A stretch of 64,000 nucleotides of DNA from Serpentinimonas barnesii. Lineage in GTDB: Bacteria; Pseudomonadota; Gammaproteobacteria; Burkholderiales; Burkholderiaceae_C. The stretch covers positions 1-64,000 of the forward strand of contig NZ_BAWN01000033.1 in assembly GCF_000696225.1 (NCBI RefSeq), given 5' to 3'. The position numbers and the translations under genes were made by a program. The notes beneath the pieces were generated by a model that searched no databases, was not told the origin of the DNA, and saw only the letters and a program-made list of their open reading frames with translations. Shown here piece after piece: positions 1 to 8,602 of the stretch; position 1 is the stretch's first letter, and the number at the start of each line of letters is the position of its first letter.

Positions 1-93
1 ACACCGGTCGATGCGGTCACGCTCAACCCGGAGCGCGACTCGGTCATCAAAGCGGCTGTGGCGGGCGCACATATTCAGGCGGCGGCTGCATGA
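1..93 (+). CDS. 3' end of an unidentified reading frame
   Basis: A frame open from the left edge of the window runs 30 codons to a TGA at 91-93, ending in an alanine-rich tail (IQAAAA). The stop overlaps the ATG at 90 as ATGA, the style of coupling used by many genes here. I do not recognise the peptide. It is not the missing N-terminal half of the acyl-CoA ligase that follows. It could be the end of a real upstream gene, or chance sequence beside a rearrangement or assembly breakpoint. Confidence 0.25.
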   Translation, partial: TPVDAVTLNPERDSVIKAAVAGAHIQAAAA

Positions 94-1229
94 TTCAGGC
101 GACAACTATCTTGACATGCGCCGTCACCAACGTCACCATCCGCATGGAAGACGCCGGCGCACTCAAGCGCAAGCTCTACGGCTACTTCATGGAGCACGCC
201 AAAAAGGTTGGCCCCGCGCTCATGGACGGCAAATCCATAGGCGGCATCGACCGCCTGCTGTATGCGCTGGGCAACCTGATGGTCTATGGGCCGCTGCGCA
301 ACACGCTGGGTTTTTCGCGCGTGCGCGTGGCCTACACCGCCGGTGAGGCCATCGGGCCGGATTTGTTTACCTTCTACCGCTCCATCGGCATCAACTTAAA
401 GCAGCTCTACGGCTCCACCGAGACCGCCGTGTTCGTCTGCCTGCAACCCGACCACGAGGTGCGCGCCGACACCGTCGGGGTGCCGATCGAGGGCGTAGAA
501 ATCAAGCTGGCCCCGAACGGCGAAATCCTGGTCAAGTCACCGGGCCTGCTCAAGGAATACTACAAAAACGAAAAAGCCACGCGCGAGGTGCTCACCGACG
601 ACGGCTGGTACCACACCAGCGACGCCGGCTTCATCGACGCCAGCGGGCACCTGAAAATCATCGACCGCGTCAAAGACGTGGGCCGCATCAAGGGCGGCGC
701 CAACGACGGCGCCTTGTTCGCCCCCAAATACGTCGAGAACAAACTCAAGTTCTTCCCCTACATCAAAGAGGTGGTGGCCTACGGCGACGGGCGCGAGCGC
801 GTTTGCGTGTTCATCAACATCGACCTCGAAGCCGTGGGCAACTGGGCCGAGCGGCGCAACCTGCCCTATGCCGGCTACACCGATCTGGCCGGCAAGCCCG
901 AGGTGCTGCAACTCATCAAGGGCTGCGTGGAGCAAGTCAACGCCGACCTCAGCCGCGACGAGTTGCTGGCAGGCAGCCAGATCGCCCGCTTCCTGGTGCT
1001 GCACAAAGAGCTCGACCCGGACGACGGCGAGCTCACCCGCACCAACAAGGTGCGCCGCGGCTTCATCGGCGAGAAATACGCGGTGCTGGTCGATGCGCTC
1101 TACGGCGGCAAGGCCGAGCAGTTCATCGAAACCCAGGTCAAGTTCGAGGACGGGCGCACCGGCAAAGTGAGCGCCACGCTCAAGCTGCTCGACGCGCAAA
1201 CCTACTCCCCCGTCAAGGCCGCCGCATGA
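90..1229 (+). CDS. AMP-binding acyl-CoA synthetase, N-terminally truncated
   Basis: This is the C-terminal part of a long-chain-type AMP-forming acyl-CoA ligase (ANL superfamily). Visible motifs are the A5-like QLYGSTET, the A7-like YHTSDAGF, the hinge LKIIDRVKD and a C-terminal domain with ELTRTNKVRRGFI. Family members in similar transporter clusters are about 620-660 residues; this frame gives 379. Recognisable homology starts near residue 19 (RMEDAGALKRK), so the Ser/Thr/Gly-rich ATP-binding A3 motif is missing. As it stands it should not adenylate substrate. It is either a decayed gene or cut by an assembly break. It sits 43 bp before the livG-type gene and probably belonged to that operon. 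Confidence 0.75.
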   Translation: MIQATTILTCAVTNVTIRMEDAGALKRKLYGYFMEHAKKVGPALMDGKSIGGIDRLLYALGNLMVYGPLRNTLGFSRVRVAYTAGEAIGPDLFTFYRSIGINLKQLYGSTETAVFVCLQPDHEVRADTVGVPIEGVEIKLAPNGEILVKSPGLLKEYYKNEKATREVLTDDGWYHTSDAGFIDASGHLKIIDRVKDVGRIKGGANDGALFAPKYVENKLKFFPYIKEVVAYGDGRERVCVFINIDLEAVGNWAERRNLPYAGYTDLAGKPEVLQLIKGCVEQVNADLSRDELLAGSQIARFLVLHKELDPDDGELTRTNKVRRGFIGEKYAVLVDALYGGKAEQFIETQVKFEDGRTGKVSATLKLLDAQTYSPVKAAA

Positions 1230-1272
1230 AGCATTCACCCATCCACCGCGCACAGGGTCAACGGAGCAAGGC

Positions 1273-2058
1273 ATGAGCAAGAAAAAGATCGGCGAGGTCA
1301 TCCTCGATGTGCAAAACATCAGCCTGCGCTTTGGCGGCGTGAAAGCGCTGAGCGACATTTCCTTCGATGTGCGCGAGCACGAGATTCGCGCCATCATCGG
1401 CCCCAACGGCGCTGGCAAGAGCTCGATGCTCAACTGCATCAACGGCGTCTACAAGCCGCAAGAGGGCTCCATCACCTTCCGCGGCCAGACCTTCAAGCAC
1501 ATGAACAGCCGCCAGGTGGCCGAGCTGGGCGTGGCGCGCACCTTCCAGAACCTGGCGCTGTTCAAGGGCATGAGCGTGATCGACAACCTCATGACCGGGC
1601 GCAACCTGCGCATCAAAAGCAACCTGCTGCTGCAGGCGCTGCGCTGGGGTCCGGCCGAGCGCGAAGAAACCGAGCACCGCGAGAAGGTCGAACGCATCAT
1701 CGACTTCCTCGAAATCCAGGCGCACCGCAAAACGCCGGTGGGCCAGTTGCCCTACGGCCTGCAAAAGCGCGTGGACTTGGGCCGCGCGCTGGCCATGGAG
1801 CCGCAGGTGCTGCTGCTCGACGAGCCCATGGCGGGCATGAACGTGGAAGAAAAGCAGGACATGTGCCGCTTCGTGCTCGACGTGAACGACGAGTTCGGCA
1901 CCACCATCGTGCTGATCGAGCACGATATGAGCGTGGTGATGGACATTTCCGACCGCGTGGTGGTGCTCGACTACGGCAAAAAAATTGGCGATGGCTCACC
2001 GGGCGAAGTGCGCGCCAACCCGGACGTGATCAGCGCCTATCTTGGCACCAGCCACTAA
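1273..2058 (+). CDS. livG: HAAT-family ABC transporter ATP-binding protein (LivG-type)
   Basis: Cytoplasmic ATPase of a branched-chain amino acid-type (HAAT) importer, 261 residues, normal for LivG. Walker A is GPNGAGKSS at residues 43-51. The signature is the LivG-style LPYGLQKR near 159-166, and Walker B is VLLLDEP near 179-185 with the H-loop in IEHDMSVV. A GGAG ribosome-binding site precedes the ATG. It is followed 12 bp later by the LivH-type permease. Substrate cannot be read from the ATPase. The flanking acyl-CoA ligase genes suggest an organic acid rather than an amino acid. Confidence 0.88.
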   Translation: MSKKKIGEVILDVQNISLRFGGVKALSDISFDVREHEIRAIIGPNGAGKSSMLNCINGVYKPQEGSITFRGQTFKHMNSRQVAELGVARTFQNLALFKGMSVIDNLMTGRNLRIKSNLLLQALRWGPAEREETEHREKVERIIDFLEIQAHRKTPVGQLPYGLQKRVDLGRALAMEPQVLLLDEPMAGMNVEEKQDMCRFVLDVNDEFGTTIVLIEHDMSVVMDISDRVVVLDYGKKIGDGSPGEVRANPDVISAYLGTSH

Positions 2059-2070
2059 AGGAGACGGCAA

Positions 2071-3000
2071 ATGGGATTTTTAATTGAAACCGTGATCGCC
2101 GGGCTGATGAACGGCGTGCTTTATGCGCTGGTGGCCTTGGGCTTCGTGCTGATCTTTAAAGCCTCGGGGGTGTTCAACTTCGCCCAAGGCGCGATGGTGC
2201 TGTTTGCCGCGCTGGCCATGGCGCGCTTTGCCGAATGGCTGCCCGAGTGGCTGGGCTTTGAGAGCCTGCTGCTGGCCAACATCCTGGCCTTTGCCATAGC
2301 CGCCTTCCTCATGTTTCTGTTTGCTTGGGCGGTCGAGCGCTTGGTGCTGCGCCACTTGGTGAACCAAGAGGGTGTGGTGCTGCTCATGGCCACGCTGGGC
2401 ATCACCTTCTTCATCGACGGCTTTGGCCAGACCATTTTTGGCAGCGACATTTACGCCATCGACCTGGGCCTGCCGGCCGAGCCGATCTTCATCCTAGAGG
2501 GTGTATTCCCGGGCGGCCTGCTGATCAACTCCGACGACCTCGTCACCGCCCTGATGGCCATTGCCATGGTGGCCCTGCTCACGCTGTTCTTCCAGAAAAC
2601 CGGCACCGGGCGCGCCCTGCGTGCCGTGGCCGACGACCACCAGGCGGCTCAGTCGGTGGGCATTCCGCTGGGGCGCATGTGGGTGATCGTCTGGTTCATG
2701 GCCGGCCTGACCGCGCTGGTGGCCGGCATGATCTGGGGCGAGAAGATGGGGGTGCAGTTTGCGCTCACCTTCGTCGCCCTCAAGGCGCTGCCCGTGATCA
2801 TTCTGGGCGGCCTGACCTCGGTGCCTGGGGCCATCGTGGCCGGCCTGATCATCGGCGTGAGCGAGCAGTTGGCCGAGGTCTATATCGGGCCGCTGGTCGG
2901 CGGCGGCATCCAGATCTGGTTTGCCTACGTGCTGGCGATGGTGGTGCTGCTGTTCCGACCGCAGGGCCTGTTTGGCGAAAAAATCATCGACCGCGTGTAA
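2071..3000 (+). CDS. livH: HAAT-family ABC transporter permease (LivH-type)
   Basis: Inner-membrane permease, 309 residues, with about eight hydrophobic segments. The N-terminal signature GLMNGVLYALVALGFVLIFKA and FNFAQG are typical of LivH. The cytoplasmic coupling region GRALRAVADDHQAAQSVGI lies near residue 180. A strong AAAGGAGA ribosome-binding site lies 8 bp upstream of the ATG. It should pair with the LivM-type permease downstream to form the membrane channel of the importer. Confidence 0.88.
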   Translation: MGFLIETVIAGLMNGVLYALVALGFVLIFKASGVFNFAQGAMVLFAALAMARFAEWLPEWLGFESLLLANILAFAIAAFLMFLFAWAVERLVLRHLVNQEGVVLLMATLGITFFIDGFGQTIFGSDIYAIDLGLPAEPIFILEGVFPGGLLINSDDLVTALMAIAMVALLTLFFQKTGTGRALRAVADDHQAAQSVGIPLGRMWVIVWFMAGLTALVAGMIWGEKMGVQFALTFVALKALPVIILGGLTSVPGAIVAGLIIGVSEQLAEVYIGPLVGGGIQIWFAYVLAMVVLLFRPQGLFGEKIIDRV

Positions 3001-3027
3001 ACCTCGCTCAGGACGAACGGAATCATC

Positions 3028-4104
3028 ATGTTTTACCGCGAAAACGGTCAGTTCAAGACCACCTACCAATCCGACCAGCAGATCTTTGGCGTCAAGCAAG
3101 ACCGCATCGCCATCATCGCGCTGATCGCCTTTGCCTTCATCGGGGTGCCGCTGCTGGCCGATGAGTACCTGTTTCGTGCCATTCTGGTGCCCTTTTTGAT
3201 CTTGTCGCTGGCCGCCATCGGGGTCAACATCCTGGTGGGTTACTGCGGTCAGATCTCGCTCGGATCGGGTGCCTTCATGGCGGTTGGGGCCTACATGGCC
3301 TACAACGTCTTCATGCGCGTTGAAGACGTGCCGCTGATTGTGGCCCTGCTCTCGGGCGGCTTCTTTGCCATGGTGGCGGGCATCATCTTTGGCATTCCGA
3401 GCCTGCGCGTTAAGGGCCTGTATTTGGCGGTGGCCACGCTGGCGGCGCAGTTCTTTTTCGATTGGCTGTTTGTGCGCGTGAAATGGTTCACCCTCGACAG
3501 CCCCGCCGGAACCGCCGAAGTGAGCAACCTGAGCGTGTTCGGCTGGCAGATCGCCTCCCCGCTGGACAAATACCTGTTCGTGCTCGGCTTTGTGGTGGTG
3601 TTTGCGCTGCTGGCCAAAAACCTGGTGCGCGGCCCCATAGGGCGCGAGTGGATGGCGATCCGCGACATGGACGTGGCCGCCTCGGTGATCGGCATCCGCC
3701 CCATGTACGCCAAGCTCACCGCCTTTGCCGTCAGCTCCTTCATCATCGGCGTGGCCGGGGCGCTGTGGGCCTTCATCCACTTGGGCTCGTGGGAGCCGCT
3801 GTCTTTTGACATCAACCGCTCGTTCCAGCTGCTGTTCATCGTCATCATCGGCGGCCTAGGCTCGATCATGGGCTGCTTCTTTGGTGCCGCCTTCATCGTC
3901 ATCATCCCGATTGCGCTGAACCAGTTGCTGCCTTGGTTTGGCAGCCTGTTCGGGGTCGAAATCTCGACCGCCATGGTGGGCCACGCCGAATTCATGATCT
4001 TTGGCGCCTTGATCGTCTGGTTCCTGATCAAGGAACCGCACGGCTTGGCCAAGTACTGGAGCATGGCGCGCCACAAGCTGCGCCTGTGGCCCTTCCCGCA
4101 CTGA
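3028..4104 (+). CDS. livM: HAAT-family ABC transporter permease (LivM-type)
   Basis: Second permease subunit, 358 residues and strongly hydrophobic. It has the LivM hallmarks NILVGYCGQISLGSGAFMAVGAY near residues 72-94 and a coupling region REWMAIRDMDVAASVIGI near 210. It follows livH by 27 bp and precedes the substrate-binding protein, so it is part of the same transcript. The final residues KYWSMARHKLRLWPFPH form a basic cytoplasmic tail. Confidence 0.88.
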   Translation: MFYRENGQFKTTYQSDQQIFGVKQDRIAIIALIAFAFIGVPLLADEYLFRAILVPFLILSLAAIGVNILVGYCGQISLGSGAFMAVGAYMAYNVFMRVEDVPLIVALLSGGFFAMVAGIIFGIPSLRVKGLYLAVATLAAQFFFDWLFVRVKWFTLDSPAGTAEVSNLSVFGWQIASPLDKYLFVLGFVVVFALLAKNLVRGPIGREWMAIRDMDVAASVIGIRPMYAKLTAFAVSSFIIGVAGALWAFIHLGSWEPLSFDINRSFQLLFIVIIGGLGSIMGCFFGAAFIVIIPIALNQLLPWFGSLFGVEISTAMVGHAEFMIFGALIVWFLIKEPHGLAKYWSMARHKLRLWPFPH

Positions 4105-4116
4105 TTTTTTTCCGTT

Positions 4117-4148
4117 GGCAGGCAGCGCCCGACACCTCGCTGCCCGCC
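4117..4148 (+). terminator. Stem-loop between livM and the substrate-binding gene
   Basis: The arms at 4117-4127 and 4138-4148 can pair over 11 bp with one mismatch around a 10-nt loop, followed by CTTTTCC. The downstream gene is clearly part of the transporter operon. The hairpin may therefore act as a partial terminator or mRNA-stabilising element, setting different levels of permease and binding protein. Confidence 0.45.
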
Positions 4149-4188
4149 CTTTTCCTTGTGCCAGGTGTTTGATTTTAGGAGACATTTG

Positions 4189-5553
4189 ATGAGACTGCGA
4201 AAACTCGCGCTGTCCGCAGCCCTGGCCATGGCTGCAGCGGCCACTGCCCTGAGCACCAGCTTGGTCATGGCCCAGGCCCCGGCCGCTGCCCCGGCCTCGG
4301 CCACGGCCACGGTGCAATTCTTCCCCAGCCTAACCGGGCGCACCGGCGCCGTGGCCCCCAACGCCGCCCCCTTTGCCAACGGCTATGCCGACTACATGAA
4401 GCTGGTCAATGCGCGTGGCGGCCTCAACGGCGTGCAGACGCTGGTGGAGGAGTGCGAAACCGCCTACGCCACCGACCGCGGCGTGGAGTGCTACGAGCGC
4501 CTGAAAGGCCGCCACGGTGGCGCCACGGTGTTCCAGCCGCTCTCGACTGGCATCACCTTCGCCCTGATGCCGCGTCTGGCTGTTGACAAAATCCCCATGA
4601 TCACCTCCGGCTATGGCCGCAGCGACACCGCCGACGGGGCCATCTTCCCGTGGGTGTTCCCGCTGCTGGGCCACTACTGGATCGCGGGCGACGTGCTGAT
4701 CCAGCACATCGCCGCCAAGGCCGGCGGATTCGAGCGCCTGCGCGGCAAAACCATTGCCGTGGTCTATCACGACAGCCCCTTCGGGCGTGAGGTGTTGCCG
4801 ATCATCAACCGGCGTGCCGAAATGCACGGCTTCCAAGTGCTGGCGCTGCCGGTGCCGCCCCCCGGCGTGGAGCAGCGCGCGATCTGGCTGCAAATCCGCC
4901 AGCAGCGGCCCGACTACGTGATCATGCAAACTTGGGGCGTGATGACCGCCACCGCCATCCGGCAAGCGATCGCCACCGGCTTTCCGCGTGACCGCATGTT
5001 TGGCACCTGGTGGAGCGGGGCCGAGCCCGATCTGCGCGACATCGGCGCCGACGCCCGCGGCTACAGCGCCGTCATGATGCAGCACGGCCAAGCGCGCAAC
5101 TCCGAGGTGGTGCGCCAGATTCTGGCCCAGGTTCACGACCGTGGCCAAGGCACCGGCCCGCGCACCGAAGTGGGCGACGTGCTCTATATGCGCGGTGTGG
5201 TGGGTGCCATGCTGGCCACCGAAGGCGTGCTGCGGGCGCAAGAGCGCTTTGGCCGTGGCCGCCACATGACCGGCGAGCAAGCGCGCTGGGGCTACGAGAA
5301 CCTCAACATCACGCAAGCGCGGCTCGATGCGCTGGGCTTTGCGGGCGTGTTGCGCGGGCCCATCGCCACCTCGTGCCGCAACCACGTGGGCACCGCGCTG
5401 ATGCGCATCCACACTTGGAACGGCAGCGGTTTCGACTGGACCTCCGACTGGCTGCAAGCCGACATGAACGTGATTACGCGCATGATCACGGCCTCGGCCG
5501 AGTCGTTTGCGCGCGACAACAACATCACCCGCCGCACCGAGGCCGGCTGCTGA
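4189..5553 (+). CDS. ABC transporter substrate-binding protein (type I periplasmic)
   Basis: Periplasmic binding protein of the HAAT transporter, 454 residues, Leu/Ile/Val-binding superfamily. I chose the ATG at 4189 over an in-frame codon 33 bp upstream. It has an AGGAGA ribosome-binding site, and the protein then starts with a Sec signal peptide: MRLRKLAL, a hydrophobic Ala-rich core, and a probable cut after VMAQA near residue 30. The mature part has the two-lobe pattern seen in FFPSLTGRTGAVAPN, GGLNGVQTLVEE and GKTIAVVYHDSPFG. The ligand is unknown; adjacent CoA ligase genes point to an aromatic or aliphatic acid. Confidence 0.85.
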   Translation: MRLRKLALSAALAMAAAATALSTSLVMAQAPAAAPASATATVQFFPSLTGRTGAVAPNAAPFANGYADYMKLVNARGGLNGVQTLVEECETAYATDRGVECYERLKGRHGGATVFQPLSTGITFALMPRLAVDKIPMITSGYGRSDTADGAIFPWVFPLLGHYWIAGDVLIQHIAAKAGGFERLRGKTIAVVYHDSPFGREVLPIINRRAEMHGFQVLALPVPPPGVEQRAIWLQIRQQRPDYVIMQTWGVMTATAIRQAIATGFPRDRMFGTWWSGAEPDLRDIGADARGYSAVMMQHGQARNSEVVRQILAQVHDRGQGTGPRTEVGDVLYMRGVVGAMLATEGVLRAQERFGRGRHMTGEQARWGYENLNITQARLDALGFAGVLRGPIATSCRNHVGTALMRIHTWNGSGFDWTSDWLQADMNVITRMITASAESFARDNNITRRTEAGC

Positions 5554-5572
5554 TGGTTTGATGCAGCCCCTG

Positions 5573-5603
5573 CCCGCGCACCCCTACGCAAGGGGTGCGC
5601 GGG
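5573..5603 (+). terminator. Perfect 13-bp hairpin after the substrate-binding gene
   Basis: The arms at 5573-5585 and 5591-5603 are perfectly complementary (CCCGCGCACCCCT and its reverse complement) around the loop ACGCA. There is no U-run, so it is not a classical intrinsic terminator. Stable hairpins behind binding-protein genes often protect the upstream mRNA and let the binding protein be made in excess over the ATPase encoded downstream. Confidence 0.55.
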
Positions 5604-5739
5604 AACTGCCGGGTTGCCTGCGCACCGTGTTGGAGCGCAGCCACAGCCCGCAGTCGCATGCCCTGTGCCCAGCGCCCTGCGCTGGACGCGGGCAGCCGAC
5701 TGCCCCACCCGCCCCCGTTTTTTCGTCCGAGGTTCAACC

Positions 5740-6549
5740 ATGAGCACCCCCTCCATCGTCATCAACGTCAACGGCATCGAGGTCATTTACAACCACGTCA
5801 TCTTGGTGCTCAAGGGCGTCTCGCTGCAAGTGGCCGATGGCCAGATCGCCGCCCTCTTGGGTGGCAACGGCGCTGGCAAAACCACCACCTTGCGCTCCAT
5901 CTCCAACCTGCTCAAGGCCGAGCGCGGCGAAGTCACCAAGGGCAGCGTGGAAATGCGCGGCGAGCGCATCGACCACCTCAGCACCTCCGATCTGGTCAAG
6001 CGCGGCGTGGTGCAGGTGATGGAAGGGCGGCACTGCTTTGCCCACCTCACCATCGAAGAAAACCTGCTCACCGGGGCCTACACGCGCAGCGGCAAGGCCG
6101 AAATCGCCGCCAGCCTAGAAAAGGTCTACAACTACTTCCCGCGCCTCAAAACCCGGCGCACCAGCCAGGCCGCCTACACCTCGGGCGGTGAGCAGCAAAT
6201 GTGCGCCATCGGCCGCGCCCTGATGGCCAACCCAAGCGTGCTGCTGCTCGACGAGCCCTCGATGGGGCTGGCGCCGCAAATCGTGGAAGAGGTGTTCGAG
6301 ATCGTCAAAGACCTGAACCAGAAAGAGCGCGTGACCTTCCTGATCGCCGAGCAAAACACCAACATGGCGCTGCGCTACGCCGACTACGGCTACATCATGG
6401 AGAGCGGCCGCATCGTGATGGACGGCAAGGCCGACGACCTGCGCAACAACGAAGACGTGAAAGAGTTCTACCTCGGCATGGGTGGCGACGAGCGCAAGAG
6501 CTTCAAGGACGTGAAGAGCTACAAACGGCGCAAGCGCTGGCTGGCTTGA
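5740..6549 (+). CDS. livF: HAAT-family ABC transporter ATP-binding protein (LivF-type)
   Basis: Second ATPase of the importer, 269 residues when started at the ATG at 5740; the frame is open further upstream but only through intergenic sequence. Walker A is GGNGAGKTT near residue 40, the signature is TSGGEQQM (variant of LSGGQ), Walker B is VLLLDEPSMGLAP, and the H-loop position is occupied by Q in IAEQNTNMAL, as in other LivF proteins. The C-terminus is extended by a basic stretch (SYKRRKRWLA) beyond the usual ~235 residues, similar to homologues that travel with CoA ligases. Confidence 0.87.
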   Translation: MSTPSIVINVNGIEVIYNHVILVLKGVSLQVADGQIAALLGGNGAGKTTTLRSISNLLKAERGEVTKGSVEMRGERIDHLSTSDLVKRGVVQVMEGRHCFAHLTIEENLLTGAYTRSGKAEIAASLEKVYNYFPRLKTRRTSQAAYTSGGEQQMCAIGRALMANPSVLLLDEPSMGLAPQIVEEVFEIVKDLNQKERVTFLIAEQNTNMALRYADYGYIMESGRIVMDGKADDLRNNEDVKEFYLGMGGDERKSFKDVKSYKRRKRWLA

Positions 6550-6585
6550 GGCGCGCCACCCCACCCCACACACCGAAGCCACACC

Positions 6586-7863
6586 ATGCCCGCCCACTTC
6601 GACGCCTTGGAAACCCGCGCCCCGGCCGAACGCGAAGCCGCCCTGCTGGCGGCCCTGCCCGCGCACGTGCGCCATGCGCAAACGCACAGCGCCGCCTACG
6701 CCGAGCTGCTGGCAGGCGTGAGTCCCGATGACATCACCAGCCGCCACGCCCTGGCCCAACTGCCGCTGCTGCGCAAGGGCGATCTGCTGGCGCGCCAGCA
6801 AGCCAGCCGCGCCGCCGGTGGCGACCCCTTTGGCGGTTTTTCCACCATCGGCTGGCTGGGCCAGCGCCACGTGGGCGGAGCCCGGCGGGTGTATCAGTCG
6901 CCCGGCCCCATCTACGAACCCGAAGGGCTGCAACCCGACTACTGGCGCGTGGCGCGGGCGCTGGTGGCGGCCGGGTTTGAGCCCGGCGAGTTGGTGCACA
7001 ACTGCTTCAGCTACCACCTCACGCCCGGCGCCTGGATGATGGAAAGCGGTGCCCAAGCCCTGGGCTGCACCGTGATTCCGGGCGGCGTGGGCAACACCGA
7101 ACAGCAACTGGCGGCGATCGCCGACCTGCGCCCCAGCGCCTACACCGGCACCCCGAGCTTTTTGCGCATTCTGGTCGAGAAGGCCGAGCAGACCGGGCAG
7201 CGGCTCTCGATCCGCAAGGCGCTGGTCTCGGGCGAGGCCTTTCCGCCTTCGCTGCGCGACTGGCTGCTAGAGCGCGGCATTGCCGCCTACCAGTGCTACG
7301 CCACCGCCGACGCTGGCGTGATCGCCTACGAAACGGCGGCGCGCCAAGGGCTGGTGCTGGACGAGCAGGTGCTGCTCGAAATCGTGCGCCCCGGCACCGG
7401 CGACCCGGTACCGGATGGCGAAGTGGGCGAGGTCTGCGTCACCGTGTTCAACCCGGACTACCCGCTGCTGCGCTTTGGTACTGGCGACCTGTCGGCCACC
7501 TTGCCCGGCCCTTGCCCGACCGGGCGCAGCAACACCCGCATCAAAGGCTGGCTTGGGCGCGCCGACCAGACCACCAAGATCAAGGGCATGTTCGTACACC
7601 CGGCCCAAGTGGCCGAAATCGCCCGCCGCCACCCCGAGGTGCGCAAGGCGCGGCTGGTGGTGAGCGGGGCCATGGCCGACGACCACATGAAGCTGCAAGT
7701 CGAGCTCCACACCCCCAGCACCCCAGCCGATGCCGACTTAGCGAAAGCGCTGACCCAGACCCTGCGCGATGTCACCAAGTTAAACGGCCAGGTGGAGTTC
7801 CTTGCCGCCGAGGCACTGCCCAACGACGGCAAGGTGATCGAGGACGCGCGCCGTTACGACTGA
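6586..7863 (+). CDS. Phenylacetate-CoA ligase-like AMP-binding protein
   Basis: ANL-superfamily protein of 425 residues, similar in length and layout to PaaK. Visible elements are GEAFPPSLRDWL, the A5-like region CYATADAGVIAYE, the A8-like LLRFGTGDLSA and a C-terminal small domain with RIKGWLGRADQTTKIKGMFV and KLNGQVEFL. The canonical S(S/T)GTTG phosphate-binding loop is not obvious; its place is taken by YQSPGPIYEP, as in some PaaK-like proteins encoded beside HAAT transporters. It lies 36 bp after livF. Probable role: CoA activation of the imported acid; substrate unknown. Confidence 0.75.
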   Translation: MPAHFDALETRAPAEREAALLAALPAHVRHAQTHSAAYAELLAGVSPDDITSRHALAQLPLLRKGDLLARQQASRAAGGDPFGGFSTIGWLGQRHVGGARRVYQSPGPIYEPEGLQPDYWRVARALVAAGFEPGELVHNCFSYHLTPGAWMMESGAQALGCTVIPGGVGNTEQQLAAIADLRPSAYTGTPSFLRILVEKAEQTGQRLSIRKALVSGEAFPPSLRDWLLERGIAAYQCYATADAGVIAYETAARQGLVLDEQVLLEIVRPGTGDPVPDGEVGEVCVTVFNPDYPLLRFGTGDLSATLPGPCPTGRSNTRIKGWLGRADQTTKIKGMFVHPAQVAEIARRHPEVRKARLVVSGAMADDHMKLQVELHTPSTPADADLAKALTQTLRDVTKLNGQVEFLAAEALPNDGKVIEDARRYD

Positions 7864-8507
7864 GGTCGATACAGGTTGAGCGTGAGGCGCTCGCGCTCGA
7901 TCGCCCGCGCCACCGCTGGCAGGGCAGCAAACTGCTGCGACAGCGCCCATGTGGCGGGCAAGGTATGGGGGTCGATCCCGGCCAGCCCGCCCCAGCGCAG
8001 CAGCGTGAGTGCGTAGCCATCGAGGGCACCAGGCTGCTCGCCGCTGAGCCACGGCGTGTCCTTGTGCGCCACCCACTGTTCGATTTCGGCCAGTTCCTTG
8101 CGGTATTGCACCAAGGCCTGCGCCTTGATGGACGCCTGGGCGGCAGCGTCGTCGCTGAACTTTTGCGGGGCAAAAAAGTGCGAGAAAGTCGGGTGCGCGG
8201 TGTTGTTCATCCACAGCAGCTTCTCCAGCGCCCGGGTGCGCGCCAAGCCCGCTGGCGGCAACAAGCCGGCCTCTGGAAAGCGCTGATCCAGGTGCAGCAC
8301 AATGGCCACGATTTGGCTGATGGCGTCCGACCCGTCGACCAGCACCGGCACCTGGCCATGCGGATTCAGGGCCAGAAACTCGGCACTGCGCTGCTCGCCG
8401 CGTTGCAATTTAAGCAACACCGGCTCGAAGGTTGCGCCGGCCAGCTCCAACGCAGCGTGCGCCACAAAAGAACAGGTCCCGGGTGCAAAATACAGTTTCA
8501 GACTCAT
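7854..8507 (-). CDS. Glutathione S-transferase family protein
   Basis: Cytosolic GST-fold protein of 217 residues. The start at 8507 gives MSLKLYFAPGTCSFVAH, the usual thioredoxin-fold N-terminus of beta-class-like GSTs. The Ser/Cys at the catalytic position (TCSF), the cis-Pro segment GQVPVLV and the DGSDAISQI turn follow. The C-terminal helical domain has EIEQWVAHKDTPWLSGEQPGALDGYALTLL. The gene is convergent with the ligase gene and their 3' ends overlap by 10 bp. Physiological substrate cannot be deduced. Confidence 0.82.
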   Translation of the reverse strand: MSLKLYFAPGTCSFVAHAALELAGATFEPVLLKLQRGEQRSAEFLALNPHGQVPVLVDGSDAISQIVAIVLHLDQRFPEAGLLPPAGLARTRALEKLLWMNNTAHPTFSHFFAPQKFSDDAAAQASIKAQALVQYRKELAEIEQWVAHKDTPWLSGEQPGALDGYALTLLRWGGLAGIDPHTLPATWALSQQFAALPAVARAIERERLTLNLYRPQS

Positions 8508-8602
8508 GCGCGTCTCCAAAAAATAAGGTGCCAGCGGCTGCGCATCATAAACCGCCGCGCGCAATGGCTTACAGTAGCAGCCATGCCCCATGCCACCCCA
8601 AG

